This document shows, in pieces, positions 6,659-12,976 of a DNA stretch of 13,305 nucleotides. The notes under the pieces were generated by a model. The model was not told where the DNA came from. It did no database searches and worked only from the letters and a program-made list of their open reading frames with translations. Positions within the stretch are counted from its first letter, which is position 1. Every line of letters starts with the position of its first letter. A program made the translations under genes and the position numbers. This DNA comes from Thermoplasmata archaeon (GTDB taxonomy: Archaea > Thermoplasmatota > Thermoplasmata > Thermoplasmatales > Thermoplasmataceae), in assembly GCA_021811525.1 (NCBI GenBank), contig JAJZOK010000015.1:1-13305 (forward strand). The letters run 5' to 3'.

Positions 6659-7630
6659 TTAAAGTCTGCCAGTCATTTGAAGCACTCTCAAGGCATTCAA
6701 TGTAATCATCTCATTAGGACCGGTTCTCCCCCAGTCAACAACCTCCTGACCAGCCCTGCGCTTTTCACCTTGAACCGGAGTCCTCCAGTAAGCACCTTCG
6801 ACATTCCATTTCCCGTCGCTGCTGCATTTGGATTCAAGAAGATCGAGAGACTCTGACATCCTGGAATCTCTACCTTTTCCAGCCATGCATAGAGCTCTCA
6901 TAGCTTCCAGGAAGTTGTAGTGCCAGTAGACTGGATACCTAAGCTTCATGAACTCGCTTCTCATGATATTCCCAGTTCTGTGGGATCGGAAAATCCTGTG
7001 GGACAGGAACAGTTCGCTTGCCCTATTGATTGCTTCATCAACTTCACGGCTTCCTGTGGCATTGTGGTACATAACAAGTCCCCACAGTGTGACCAGGCTT
7101 TCATGGAATGAAGAGTGGTCAGCTTCGTTCCTTGTATCGCAGTTCCAGCCTCCATCCGCCCACTGGTTCTTCATTATTACCCTTACTATATACTCGACCC
7201 TTGTGTCCTTTCCAAGGCCCAGGTAACTGCAGGCTCCTACCGGATTTGCATATACGGAGGCATGCATACGTGGCCTTCCTTCCCTCTTGGGAAATATTCC
7301 TCTGATTGTGTGGGAATAGATCCATGCAAGCACATTTTCTGCCATCTTCAAGGCTTGTTGATTGTCTGGCGATACAGCGAGATTTACCAGAGAAACGAGC
7401 CTCCAGTGGGCTCCATCCCATTTCCGGTATGGATCTTTCCCGAATCCTCCATCTTCCATCTGGCCTGAAAGCAGACTCCTGATCCTGCTGCTTCCGTTTA
7501 TATTTCCCCTGCATTGGGAAACCTCATAATCTGCTGGTGATTTTCTGAGAACTTCTGTAAGAGCAAGATACCTGATGGAAGGATCGCTGGATTTCAAGAG
7601 CCACTGGATTGCCGTGGAATAATCAGCCAT
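6659..7630 (-). CDS. Stand-alone alpha/alpha-toroid protein resembling squalene/terpene cyclase repeats
   Basis: The 323-residue protein contains repeats like the QW motifs of terpene cyclases and prenyltransferases. These are QMEDGGFGKDPYRKW (57-71), QWADGGWNCD (156-165), which runs into SSFHESL (173-179), and SDGKWNVEGAYW (271-282). It is half the size of a squalene-hopene cyclase and lacks the DXDD acid motif needed for protonation-type cyclisation, so enzymatic cyclase activity is doubtful. A role as a binding or uncharacterised enzymatic toroid is open. There is no signal peptide or membrane segment, so it is probably cytoplasmic. The ATG at 7628-7630 has no Shine-Dalgarno sequence but has a TATA box 24-32 bases upstream, implying a leaderless transcript. 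It is convergent with the ArsR remnant and lies 119 bases downstream of formate-THF ligase on the same strand. Confidence 0.78.
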   Translation of the reverse strand: MADYSTAIQWLLKSSDPSIRYLALTEVLRKSPADYEVSQCRGNINGSSRIRSLLSGQMEDGGFGKDPYRKWDGAHWRLVSLVNLAVSPDNQQALKMAENVLAWIYSHTIRGIFPKREGRPRMHASVYANPVGACSYLGLGKDTRVEYIVRVIMKNQWADGGWNCDTRNEADHSSFHESLVTLWGLVMYHNATGSREVDEAINRASELFLSHRIFRSHRTGNIMRSEFMKLRYPVYWHYNFLEAMRALCMAGKGRDSRMSESLDLLESKCSSDGKWNVEGAYWRTPVQGEKRRAGQEVVDWGRTGPNEMITLNALRVLQMTGRL

Positions 7631-7653
7631 GACATATACCCAACATGAGCCTG

Positions 7654-7662
7654 ATTAAAAAG
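7654..7662 (-). promoter_or_regulatory. TATA box of the toroid gene (leaderless transcript)
   Basis: On the minus strand CTTTTTAAT (7654-7662) lies 24-32 bases before the start codon at 7630, the spacing expected if transcription begins at or next to the ATG. No Shine-Dalgarno sequence is present. Confidence 0.5.
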
Positions 7663-7749
7663 AATATGGGAATGATGAATATTGCCCAGGCATTTCAGTT
7701 GCTGGAAGAAAGTTGGAAGCCTCTGAAAGGGGTTTGTAAATGTTTCCCT

Positions 7750-9390
7750 TCAGAACAGTCCGGTGATCTCACCGTCATCTGTTAGATCTACGCCCTCGGC
7801 TGCAGGAGCAGTGGGCAGACCTGGCATGGTCATAATGTCACCGAGCAGGGGTACCGCAAATCCCGCACCAGATGATATGGCCACAGATTTGACTGTAACA
7901 GTGAAGCCTTTTGGCCAGCCCATGAGCTTTGGATCATCGGTAACGCTGTACTGGGTCTTCGCCATGCATACATGCACTTTACCGAGGCCCATGGATTCTA
8001 TGTTCTTCAGGTCCCTCTCCGCTTTCTTCTCGAACACCACATCAGAAGCACCATAGACTCTCTTGGCAATTGCTATGATCTTTTCTTTCACAGGATCTTC
8101 CATATTATATGTCCTCTTGATTGTGTATTTCCTGTCCAGCGCCTTGAGGACTTTTTCTGCAAGATCCTTGCCGCCTTCCCCTCCCTTGGCGAATACCTCA
8201 GACAGGGACCAGTTGACGTTATTTTCCTTGAGAAGTTCCTCAATCCTGGCAATTTCTGCCGGCGTGTCAGTGGGAAACCTGTTCAGCGCAACCACAGGGT
8301 CGAAGCCGTAGTTCCTCAGGCTGTCAACGTGCTTGAGGACATTCTGTGCACCTCTTTCAAGAGCTGCAAGGTCTTCCTTCGAGGATTCCTTGGCACCGCC
8401 GTTGAGTTTCATTGACCTGATGGTGGCTACCAGCACGACTGCGTCAATTGGAAGGTCGGCTATCACTGAGACCATATCTAAGAATTTCTGGCCGCCCAGT
8501 TCTGATCCGAATCCTGCCTCTGTGAGAACATAATCGGCAAGCCCCAGGGCCATGCGGTCAGCGATAATGCTTGAAGTTCCATGGGCAATGTTGCCGAAGG
8601 GCCCGATATGGATGAATGCTGGAAGGCCCTCAGTAGTCTGTACGATGTTGGGCTTGAGTGCATCCCTGAGGAGTGCTGCCATGGCGCCCTGGGCCTTGAT
8701 GTCGCCTGAGAAGACGGGCTTTCCGTCATAATTGTATCCAACGAGGATCTTAGACAGCCTTGCCTTCATGTCTGCATATCCTGATGAAAGGCCCATAATT
8801 GCCATGATTTCTGAGGCAGGGGTTATGACGAACTTGTCCTTCATCATGACTCCTGTATCTGAATTTCCTGAACCGACGATAATCTCCCTTAGGGAGCGGT
8901 CGTTCATGTCGATTGCCCTCGGGAACAGCACCCTTCTTGGGTCAATTCTCAACTTATTTCCGTGGTAGATGTGGTTGTTGACCAGTGCAGAAAGGAGATT
9001 ATGCGCGGCAGTTACTGCAGGAAAATCGCCTGTGAACGAGAGGTTAATGTTGTCACTTGGCTCAACTTTTGCCTTTCCTCCGCCTGTTGCTCCTCCCTTT
9101 ACACCGAAGCATGGGCCAAGAGAAGGTTCCCTCAGTGCTATGACTGCTTTCTTGCCTAGTTTTCCGAAAGCCTGCCCTAATCCTATGGTTGTGGTGGTTT
9201 TTCCTTCCCCTTCCTTGGTTGGGTTCATTGCTGTAACCAGAATCAGCTTGCCCCGCTTGTTCTTCTGTACTCTCTTGAGGACATCCAGTGAAACCTTGGC
9301 CATGTAATTACCATACTTTTCATACTCATTCTCAGACAGTCCCAGCTTGGATGCAATTTCAGAAATATCCTTGAGATCTTTTGTAGCCAT
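7750..9390 (-). CDS. fhs: Formate--tetrahydrofolate ligase
   Basis: This enzyme makes 10-formyltetrahydrofolate from formate, ATP and tetrahydrofolate, feeding one-carbon units into purine, serine and related synthesis. The 546-residue length is close to the usual 550-560. The P-loop PTKEGEGKTTTT sits at about residues 57-68, and the family signature LREPSLGPCFGVKGGATGGG follows at 86-105, leading into a conserved EPSDNINLSFTGDF-type segment. The C-terminal half is complete, with GMAMP-type end features (MTMPGLPTAPAAEGVDLTDD). It starts at ATG 9390. Downstream by 119 bases on the same strand is the toroid gene, which has its own promoter. The usual partners (methylene-THF dehydrogenase/cyclohydrolase, CO dehydrogenase) are not in the window. 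Confidence 0.96.
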   Translation of the reverse strand: MATKDLKDISEIASKLGLSENEYEKYGNYMAKVSLDVLKRVQKNKRGKLILVTAMNPTKEGEGKTTTTIGLGQAFGKLGKKAVIALREPSLGPCFGVKGGATGGGKAKVEPSDNINLSFTGDFPAVTAAHNLLSALVNNHIYHGNKLRIDPRRVLFPRAIDMNDRSLREIIVGSGNSDTGVMMKDKFVITPASEIMAIMGLSSGYADMKARLSKILVGYNYDGKPVFSGDIKAQGAMAALLRDALKPNIVQTTEGLPAFIHIGPFGNIAHGTSSIIADRMALGLADYVLTEAGFGSELGGQKFLDMVSVIADLPIDAVVLVATIRSMKLNGGAKESSKEDLAALERGAQNVLKHVDSLRNYGFDPVVALNRFPTDTPAEIARIEELLKENNVNWSLSEVFAKGGEGGKDLAEKVLKALDRKYTIKRTYNMEDPVKEKIIAIAKRVYGASDVVFEKKAERDLKNIESMGLGKVHVCMAKTQYSVTDDPKLMGWPKGFTVTVKSVAISSGAGFAVPLLGDIMTMPGLPTAPAAEGVDLTDDGEITGLF

Positions 9391-9405
9391 TTAGAACATC
9401 CCGGT

Positions 9406-9435
9406 TTATCTATAAGGGAAGCGATTAACATAAAA
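9406..9435 (-). promoter_or_regulatory. Promoter region of fhs with two TATA-like candidates
   Basis: On the minus strand TTATAGATAA (9406-9415) and TTTTATGTTAA (9425-9435) are both TATA-like. The second, 35-45 bases before the ATG, gives a more sensible start site with a leader of some 10-15 bases. The first would place initiation at or just inside the coding region. An upstream dyad, CCCATT/AATGGG (9465-9470 and 9479-9484), lies just beyond. Confidence 0.35.
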
Positions 9436-9552
9436 CTTTCAAGGGTGCCGATTTTCAAAAAATTCCCATTCAACCATTAATGGGCAATGTTTCGGATGCA
9501 TGAAACTAGTTTTCAGGAAAAGGGGTATGCGGAGAGGCAGCCTACCACTGAG

Positions 9553-9600
9553 AAACCTGAAAAATGCTGGATTCTGTTAATGCATAAATCTTCAGGGTTT
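9553..9600. repeat. Inverted repeat between the small membrane protein gene and fhs
   Basis: AAACCTGAA (9553-9561) pairs with TTCAGGGTTT (9591-9600) over nine base pairs with one bulged G, enclosing a 29-base loop. It starts eight bases after the end of the minus-strand membrane protein gene, so it could form a 3'-end hairpin of that transcript. Read on the plus strand it is followed by more T residues, but no plus-strand gene precedes it. Confidence 0.35.
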
Positions 9601-9608
9601 TTTGCAAC

Positions 9609-9857
9609 TTATGTCTTTGTTTTCCACACTATTCCCGTAATAAACAGGACAAAGCCTATGGCTGCCAAAATAGAACCAACACCTTCCAGGTTACCTGCCA
9701 TGCTGACAGTTTCGCTATAACTAGGCCCAATTGTTCCTAATAGTGCATACAAGTTTTCGGATGACCAGATGTTATATCCGTAGACGAATAGGAATACTCC
9801 CAAAACAAGCATAACAGCGCCCACAAGGTATATTGCCAGTGCAGTAGAGTTTTCCAT
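9609..9857 (-). CDS. Small two-helix membrane protein of unknown function
   Basis: The 82-residue product has two hydrophobic helices (about residues 8-28 and 60-77) joined by a polar loop of some 30 residues, and it ends in a basic tail (WKTKT). I do not recognise the family. A TTG four codons upstream (9869) would also open the frame. I prefer ATG 9857 because GAGG lies six bases before it on this strand and overlaps the TTG. Promoter candidates lie in the AT-rich stretch at about 9886-9898. It contains no His or Cys, so it is unlikely to bind haem or metal. It diverges from the Moco oxidoreductase gene and shares its 148-base intergenic region. Confidence 0.7.
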   Translation of the reverse strand: MENSTALAIYLVGAVMLVLGVFLFVYGYNIWSSENLYALLGTIGPSYSETVSMAGNLEGVGSILAAIGFVLFITGIVWKTKT

Positions 9858-9953
9858 ATTCTGCCTCAAACCATTTAATCAGGTATACTATTATTTATTT
9901 TAACATATATATAGTTTACCAGCGGTGACAAAACCATCGACATCCATGAAAAA

Positions 9954-9973
9954 ATGTCAAGAATTTTTGACAT
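9954..9973. promoter_or_regulatory. 20-bp near-perfect palindrome, operator candidate
   Basis: ATGTCAA (9954-9960) and TTGACAT (9967-9973) are exact inverted arms around GAATTT, and 18 of 20 positions are symmetric. It ends about six bases before the TATA box of the Moco oxidoreductase gene, where a dimeric regulator could block or assist TBP/TFB binding. It also lies in the intergenic region shared with the divergent membrane protein gene. Confidence 0.5.
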
Positions 9974-9978
9974 CAAAT

Positions 9979-9988
9979 GTTAATATAC
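9979..9988 (+). promoter_or_regulatory. TATA box of the Moco oxidoreductase gene (leaderless)
   Basis: GTTAATATAC (9979-9988) is centred about 23 bases before the ATG at 10006, with no Shine-Dalgarno sequence between. This fits a leaderless or nearly leaderless transcript. Confidence 0.5.
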
Positions 9989-10005
9989 AATTGTAATTTG
10001 AGTTC

Positions 10006-10626
10006 ATGGAGCCCAAGACCGTTGAAATCGAGAACCCGGGACAGAGGTACATAAAGGATTTTATCATCTATTCAGCCCTTGGGGAACCGGTCATAAAACC
10101 TGAGGACTGGTCACTCACCATTGGCGGTCTTGTTGAAAAGCCCCTGAAATTCAGTTTCAAGGAAGTCATGGAGATGCCCCATATCAAGTACATCTGCGAC
10201 TTCAACTGCGTAACCGCATGGAGCATAAAGGAGGTACACTGGGAAGGGCCCAGCCTTAAGCAGCTCATTGAGCAGGCAGGTCCCAGCAAGGAGGCAAAAT
10301 GGGTCATGTTCAAGTGCGCAGACGGGTACTCAACTCCGGTGCCAATGGAATATGCCATGACTGATGCTGCTGTCGTAGCAGTGAAGGTAAACGGTCAGTT
10401 CCTGAGAACTGAGCAGGGATATCCTGCAAGGCCGTTCATGCCTGAACTGTACGCGTGGAAAAGCGCAAAATGGCTCACAGGAATTGAACTCATAGAGGAT
10501 TATGAGGATGGATACTGGGAGGCTTACGGCTACCATGAAAGGGGCCTTGTCTCCGGTGGGGAAAGATACACAAACGGCCTCTGGAGAAGGGTAAGGAAGA
10601 CCGTTACTGGAAAGGTAAGAGCCTGA
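10006..10626 (+). CDS. Molybdopterin-dependent oxidoreductase, sulfite oxidase/MsrP fold
   Basis: The 206-residue protein is a single oxidoreductase molybdopterin-binding domain. DFNCVTAWS (about residues 65-73) holds Cys68, the expected thiolate ligand of molybdenum, and the C-terminal half has the family's GYPARPFMPELYAWKSAKWL segment (about 139-158). Relatives include sulfite oxidase and the methionine-sulfoxide reductase MsrP (YedY). The substrate here cannot be assigned. No Tat signal or membrane segment is present, so it should be cytoplasmic, unlike most bacterial homologues. No C-terminal dimerisation domain or haem domain is attached. The ATG follows a TATA box with leaderless spacing and a 20-bp palindrome. 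A 4-TM membrane protein gene follows after about 100 bases with its own TATA box. Confidence 0.9.
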   Translation: MEPKTVEIENPGQRYIKDFIIYSALGEPVIKPEDWSLTIGGLVEKPLKFSFKEVMEMPHIKYICDFNCVTAWSIKEVHWEGPSLKQLIEQAGPSKEAKWVMFKCADGYSTPVPMEYAMTDAAVVAVKVNGQFLRTEQGYPARPFMPELYAWKSAKWLTGIELIEDYEDGYWEAYGYHERGLVSGGERYTNGLWRRVRKTVTGKVRA

Positions 10627-10686
10627 ATCGCCTGAAATTCAGTATTTTCCTGTACAATTTTTAACTGAAATCCTATTTCCATCAAT

Positions 10687-10696
10687 TTTATATATT
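10687..10696 (+). promoter_or_regulatory. TATA box of the 4-TM protein gene
   Basis: TTTATATATT (10687-10696) predicts initiation near 10718, giving a short leader that contains the Shine-Dalgarno sequence GGGAG (10722-10726). Confidence 0.5.
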
Positions 10697-10734
10697 ATTC
10701 AGGGATTAGCTTCGAGAGTCCGGGAGCTATGGAA

Positions 10735-11145
10735 ATGGAAAGAAGCATCCTGGCCGATAATGCAGAAAGCAATTCACCACGACCCCTTTACAGGATGTCA
10801 ATAATAAGTCTGCTTGTACTGGGATCCTCTTATTCCGTTGATGCCTTCCTGGTGATAAGATCGCAGTTCACAGGACCAGACCCAAACATGTCCGCACTCC
10901 CGTTTTTCACCCTGGTTTCCGTGATTTCTCTTTTGGTACTATCTCTTCCCTCTGTTTATGTCCTTGCCAACTGGAGATTCAATCCCATAGGCTTTGCTGT
11001 AGCGTTGCTCGGAAATGGACTCCTGATCTTACTGGGATTTGATGAAGACCTGCCTCTCCTGGTTCCACTCATAATAAGTCTCCTTCTGTATGTAAACATA
11101 CAGGAATTTTATGGAAAACGCGCTTCCCGAGCAGACACAACATGA
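10735..11145 (+). CDS. Four-helix membrane protein of unknown function
   Basis: The product (136 residues from ATG 10735, or 138 from ATG 10729) has a polar N-terminus of about 20 residues and four hydrophobic segments, roughly at 23-43, 58-80, 85-101 and 105-119. It ends in a short basic tail. I do not recognise the family. I choose the second ATG because GGGAG (10722-10726) is eight bases before it and only two before the first. There are no His or Cys residues, so it is not a b-type haem partner of the upstream Moco protein. It stands alone between the Moco oxidoreductase and the tRNA gene on the same strand. Confidence 0.72.
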   Translation: MERSILADNAESNSPRPLYRMSIISLLVLGSSYSVDAFLVIRSQFTGPDPNMSALPFFTLVSVISLLVLSLPSVYVLANWRFNPIGFAVALLGNGLLILLGFDEDLPLLVPLIISLLLYVNIQEFYGKRASRADTT

Positions 11146-11207
11146 ATTGGCAGCATTCAGGAACTACCCCTGATTCTAACTGAAGCATCTTTCTGGCATC
11201 GCAACAA

Positions 11208-11216
11208 GTTAAATAC
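11208..11216 (+). promoter_or_regulatory. TATA box of the tRNA-Gln gene
   Basis: GTTAAATAC (11208-11216) is centred about 30 bases before the tRNA 5' end at 11242, as expected for an archaeal tRNA promoter. Confidence 0.5.
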
Positions 11217-11241
11217 ACAGGATAAATTTCTTGGAACTGAA

Positions 11242-11314
11242 AGCCCCGTGGTGTAGTGGCCAAGCATTTCGGACTTTGGATCCGACGACGGCAGTTCGAA
11301 TCTGCCCGGGGCTA
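11242..11314 (+). tRNA. tRNA-Gln (anticodon TTG)
   Basis: The 73-base sequence folds as a full cloverleaf. The acceptor stem AGCCCCG pairs with CGGGGCT, and A73 is the discriminator. The D-arm is GTGT/GCAT with two G-U pairs. The anticodon stem TCGGA/TCCGA holds loop CTTTGGA with anticodon TTG at 11276-11278. The variable loop has four bases, and the T-stem GGCAG/CTGCC holds loop TTCGAAT. The A1-U72 start and A73 match archaeal tRNA-Gln. There is no intron. CCA is not encoded (TTTCCA follows), so the tail must be added by the CCA-adding enzyme, whose gene lies 350 bases away. Confidence 0.95.
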
Positions 11315-11479
11315 TTTCCAGACTATTATTCAATTACCTACGTGGACTATAATTTCTGACAAGTGGTGTTTCATCCAAACTATAGAAAAAGTGTAACCTG
11401 GCTTGCAGTGAAACAGCTATTTATGTTGCTGGCATCTTAATCCGTACTGTTTGCAATAAACCAAAAATGGAGACAGAAA

Positions 11480-11674
11480 ATGATCAGGATCGTAGGGAGA
11501 AAGGGTTTCCAGAGTGAACTTGACATGGAAAAGACTGTTGAAGAAGTAATGAGGGAACTAGGCCTGAAAGAGCAGAGTTTCGTCTGCGTGAGGAATGGAA
11601 GCCCTGTTACGAGGTTTGACAGGCTGAAGCCCTCAGACGACGTTACTTTCCTGGAAATATTCTCAGGAGGGTAA
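11480..11674 (+). CDS. Ubiquitin-like beta-grasp protein (ThiS/MoaD/SAMP-like sulfur carrier or modifier)
   Basis: The 64-residue protein has the beta-grasp pattern of a small sulfur carrier: strand MIRIVG, a helix around 16-28, an NGSPV turn (39-43), a D-x-L region, and a last strand ending in FSGG. The C-terminal Gly63-Gly64 is the residue pair that is adenylated and thiocarboxylated by E1-like enzymes. Relatives serve in thiamin or molybdopterin synthesis, in tRNA 2-thiolation (Urm1, SAMP2), or as protein modifiers. The sequence does not decide among them. GGAGA (11469-11473) lies six bases before the ATG, and a TATA-like CTATTTATG sits near 11417. The last 12 bases overlap the end of the convergent CCA-adding gene. 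Confidence 0.82.
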   Translation: MIRIVGRKGFQSELDMEKTVEEVMRELGLKEQSFVCVRNGSPVTRFDRLKPSDDVTFLEIFSGG

Positions 11675-12976
11675 TCCCGGGAGAACTTTGCTGTAGAATT
11701 TGCCAAGTACCAGGAATTTCTTGTTGCTCTTTGCCGGGTCTATTATCTTCATTCTTGCCTTGAGCTGATCAATGTTCTTACCTATGACAAAGCCATTTAT
11801 GCGTTCCCGTACCACTTCCTCAAGCACGCGCTTCTCTACAGGTATATCCGCGCAAAGCCTGTCTCCACAGACATAAGGTCCCAATGTGGCTTTCCCGCTG
11901 GACCATTTCTTGATGAAGTCAATTGCGTTCTGTGCGTCAACAGGTGGGCCCACATGAACCTTTGTTGCAGGGAGTTTTTCCAGCTTGCATTCCACCATTA
12001 CCTCTATGTCGTCCGATAGTTCGACTTCTGAGGAAATGGGCATGAACCCGTCCTCTTCCAATATCTGGACTAGAATGTTCCTGAACCTGTTGGCCTGGCT
12101 GAATAGGATGTCATCAATAATGTCAGGCTTATCGAGCGTGAATATGCGCATAACGGTACCCCGCTCCCTGTACTTCTCCGGGGCATAAGCAGTCCCGGTG
12201 TTTAAGTACTGCTCCAGGGGATTCGCAAGGAACATGCGGGAATTTATCTTCATCCTGGACAGGTTTTCAAGGCTGATTGCTGCTGCTGCATTTCTTGTAA
12301 TGTCTGTGGGGTCAATGATCACGATTGGTGCAACGAATTCCCTGATCTCACCCTCCTCAAGGGATATCCTCAATTTCCCCTTGAGTGAAGCGAATGCCTC
12401 AAGGACCTTCAGCATGGAACCATACTTGATCACGAGAAGCTCGCATACATATCCTGAGAAGCCGGAAACCTTGATCTCTGAACCATATACTCCTATTCCC
12501 TTCATGAAGAGTTTGAGGAGCCTGACCTGGTCCTGGCCTTCTGCGTCAAGATTTTTCAGGACGAAATCGGTGTGAAGCGGAGTCCTGTCGACTGAGCTTA
12601 TGATCCTGGTGCCAGGATCGATTTCGAAACATGGAACGATGTCCACCTTCCTGTCTCCAAGCTGGCCTGATACATACGGGTGCTCCGCATATTTTTCCCT
12701 GCCTTCCGGGAGAACTTCATGGCCTATCATGAGCCCAAGCCTCTCCATATCTTTTGGAGAATACTCCTTTGAAAATATGACAAAAAGGTCTATGTCACCG
12801 CTTGCAAGATTGGTGCCCTTTGCCACAGAGCCAACTAGAAGGCTCTTTGCATTGATCTTTTTCTTTTCAAGTATTGAGTTGATCCTGCCCAATACTTCAG
12901 ATGCAGTGTGCTTAAGTTCCCTGTTCTGCTCTTCCGAGGGTTTGTATTTCTTCAGAATCGGTGCAAAATCGATCAT
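11663..12976 (-). CDS. cca: CCA-adding tRNA nucleotidyltransferase, archaeal class I
   Basis: This enzyme builds or repairs the CCA end of tRNAs without a template. The 437 residues are the normal length for the archaeal enzyme. The nucleotidyltransferase signature LLVGSVAKGT (47-55) leads to Asp61 and Asp63 in DIDLFV, and a third carboxylate, Asp112, is in KVDIVPCFEI. These are the metal-binding triad of the polymerase-beta superfamily. Central and C-terminal (PAP-like and tRNA-binding) parts follow without interruption. The start ATG overlaps the stop of the NAC gene as ATGA (12973-12976), so the two are translationally coupled. At the other end it overlaps the convergent Ubl gene by 12 bases, leaving no room for a separate terminator. 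Confidence 0.95.
   Translation of the reverse strand: MIDFAPILKKYKPSEEQNRELKHTASEVLGRINSILEKKKINAKSLLVGSVAKGTNLASGDIDLFVIFSKEYSPKDMERLGLMIGHEVLPEGREKYAEHPYVSGQLGDRKVDIVPCFEIDPGTRIISSVDRTPLHTDFVLKNLDAEGQDQVRLLKLFMKGIGVYGSEIKVSGFSGYVCELLVIKYGSMLKVLEAFASLKGKLRISLEEGEIREFVAPIVIIDPTDITRNAAAAISLENLSRMKINSRMFLANPLEQYLNTGTAYAPEKYRERGTVMRIFTLDKPDIIDDILFSQANRFRNILVQILEEDGFMPISSEVELSDDIEVMVECKLEKLPATKVHVGPPVDAQNAIDFIKKWSSGKATLGPYVCGDRLCADIPVEKRVLEEVVRERINGFVIGKNIDQLKARMKIIDPAKSNKKFLVLGKFYSKVLPGLPS

Noticed and set aside
7672..7726. Possible C/D box guide RNA: ATGATGA at 7672 and CTGA about 50 bases later on the plus strand.
   Set aside because: There is no recognisable D' or C' box between them and no terminal stem, and the stretch is also the promoter region of the minus-strand toroid gene.
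7972..8415. 147-codon plus-strand frame opposite formate-THF ligase.
   Set aside because: It is an antisense shadow of a highly conserved gene, and its product has no recognisable motif.
9487..9720. 77-codon plus-strand frame overlapping the end of the 2-TM membrane protein gene.
   Set aside because: Its second half is the antisense of a convincing gene, and the product shows no domain-like pattern.
11985..12575. Long plus-strand open frames opposite the CCA-adding gene.
   Set aside because: They are antisense frames with no ribosome binding site or recognisable domain; the minus-strand enzyme has clear catalytic motifs.
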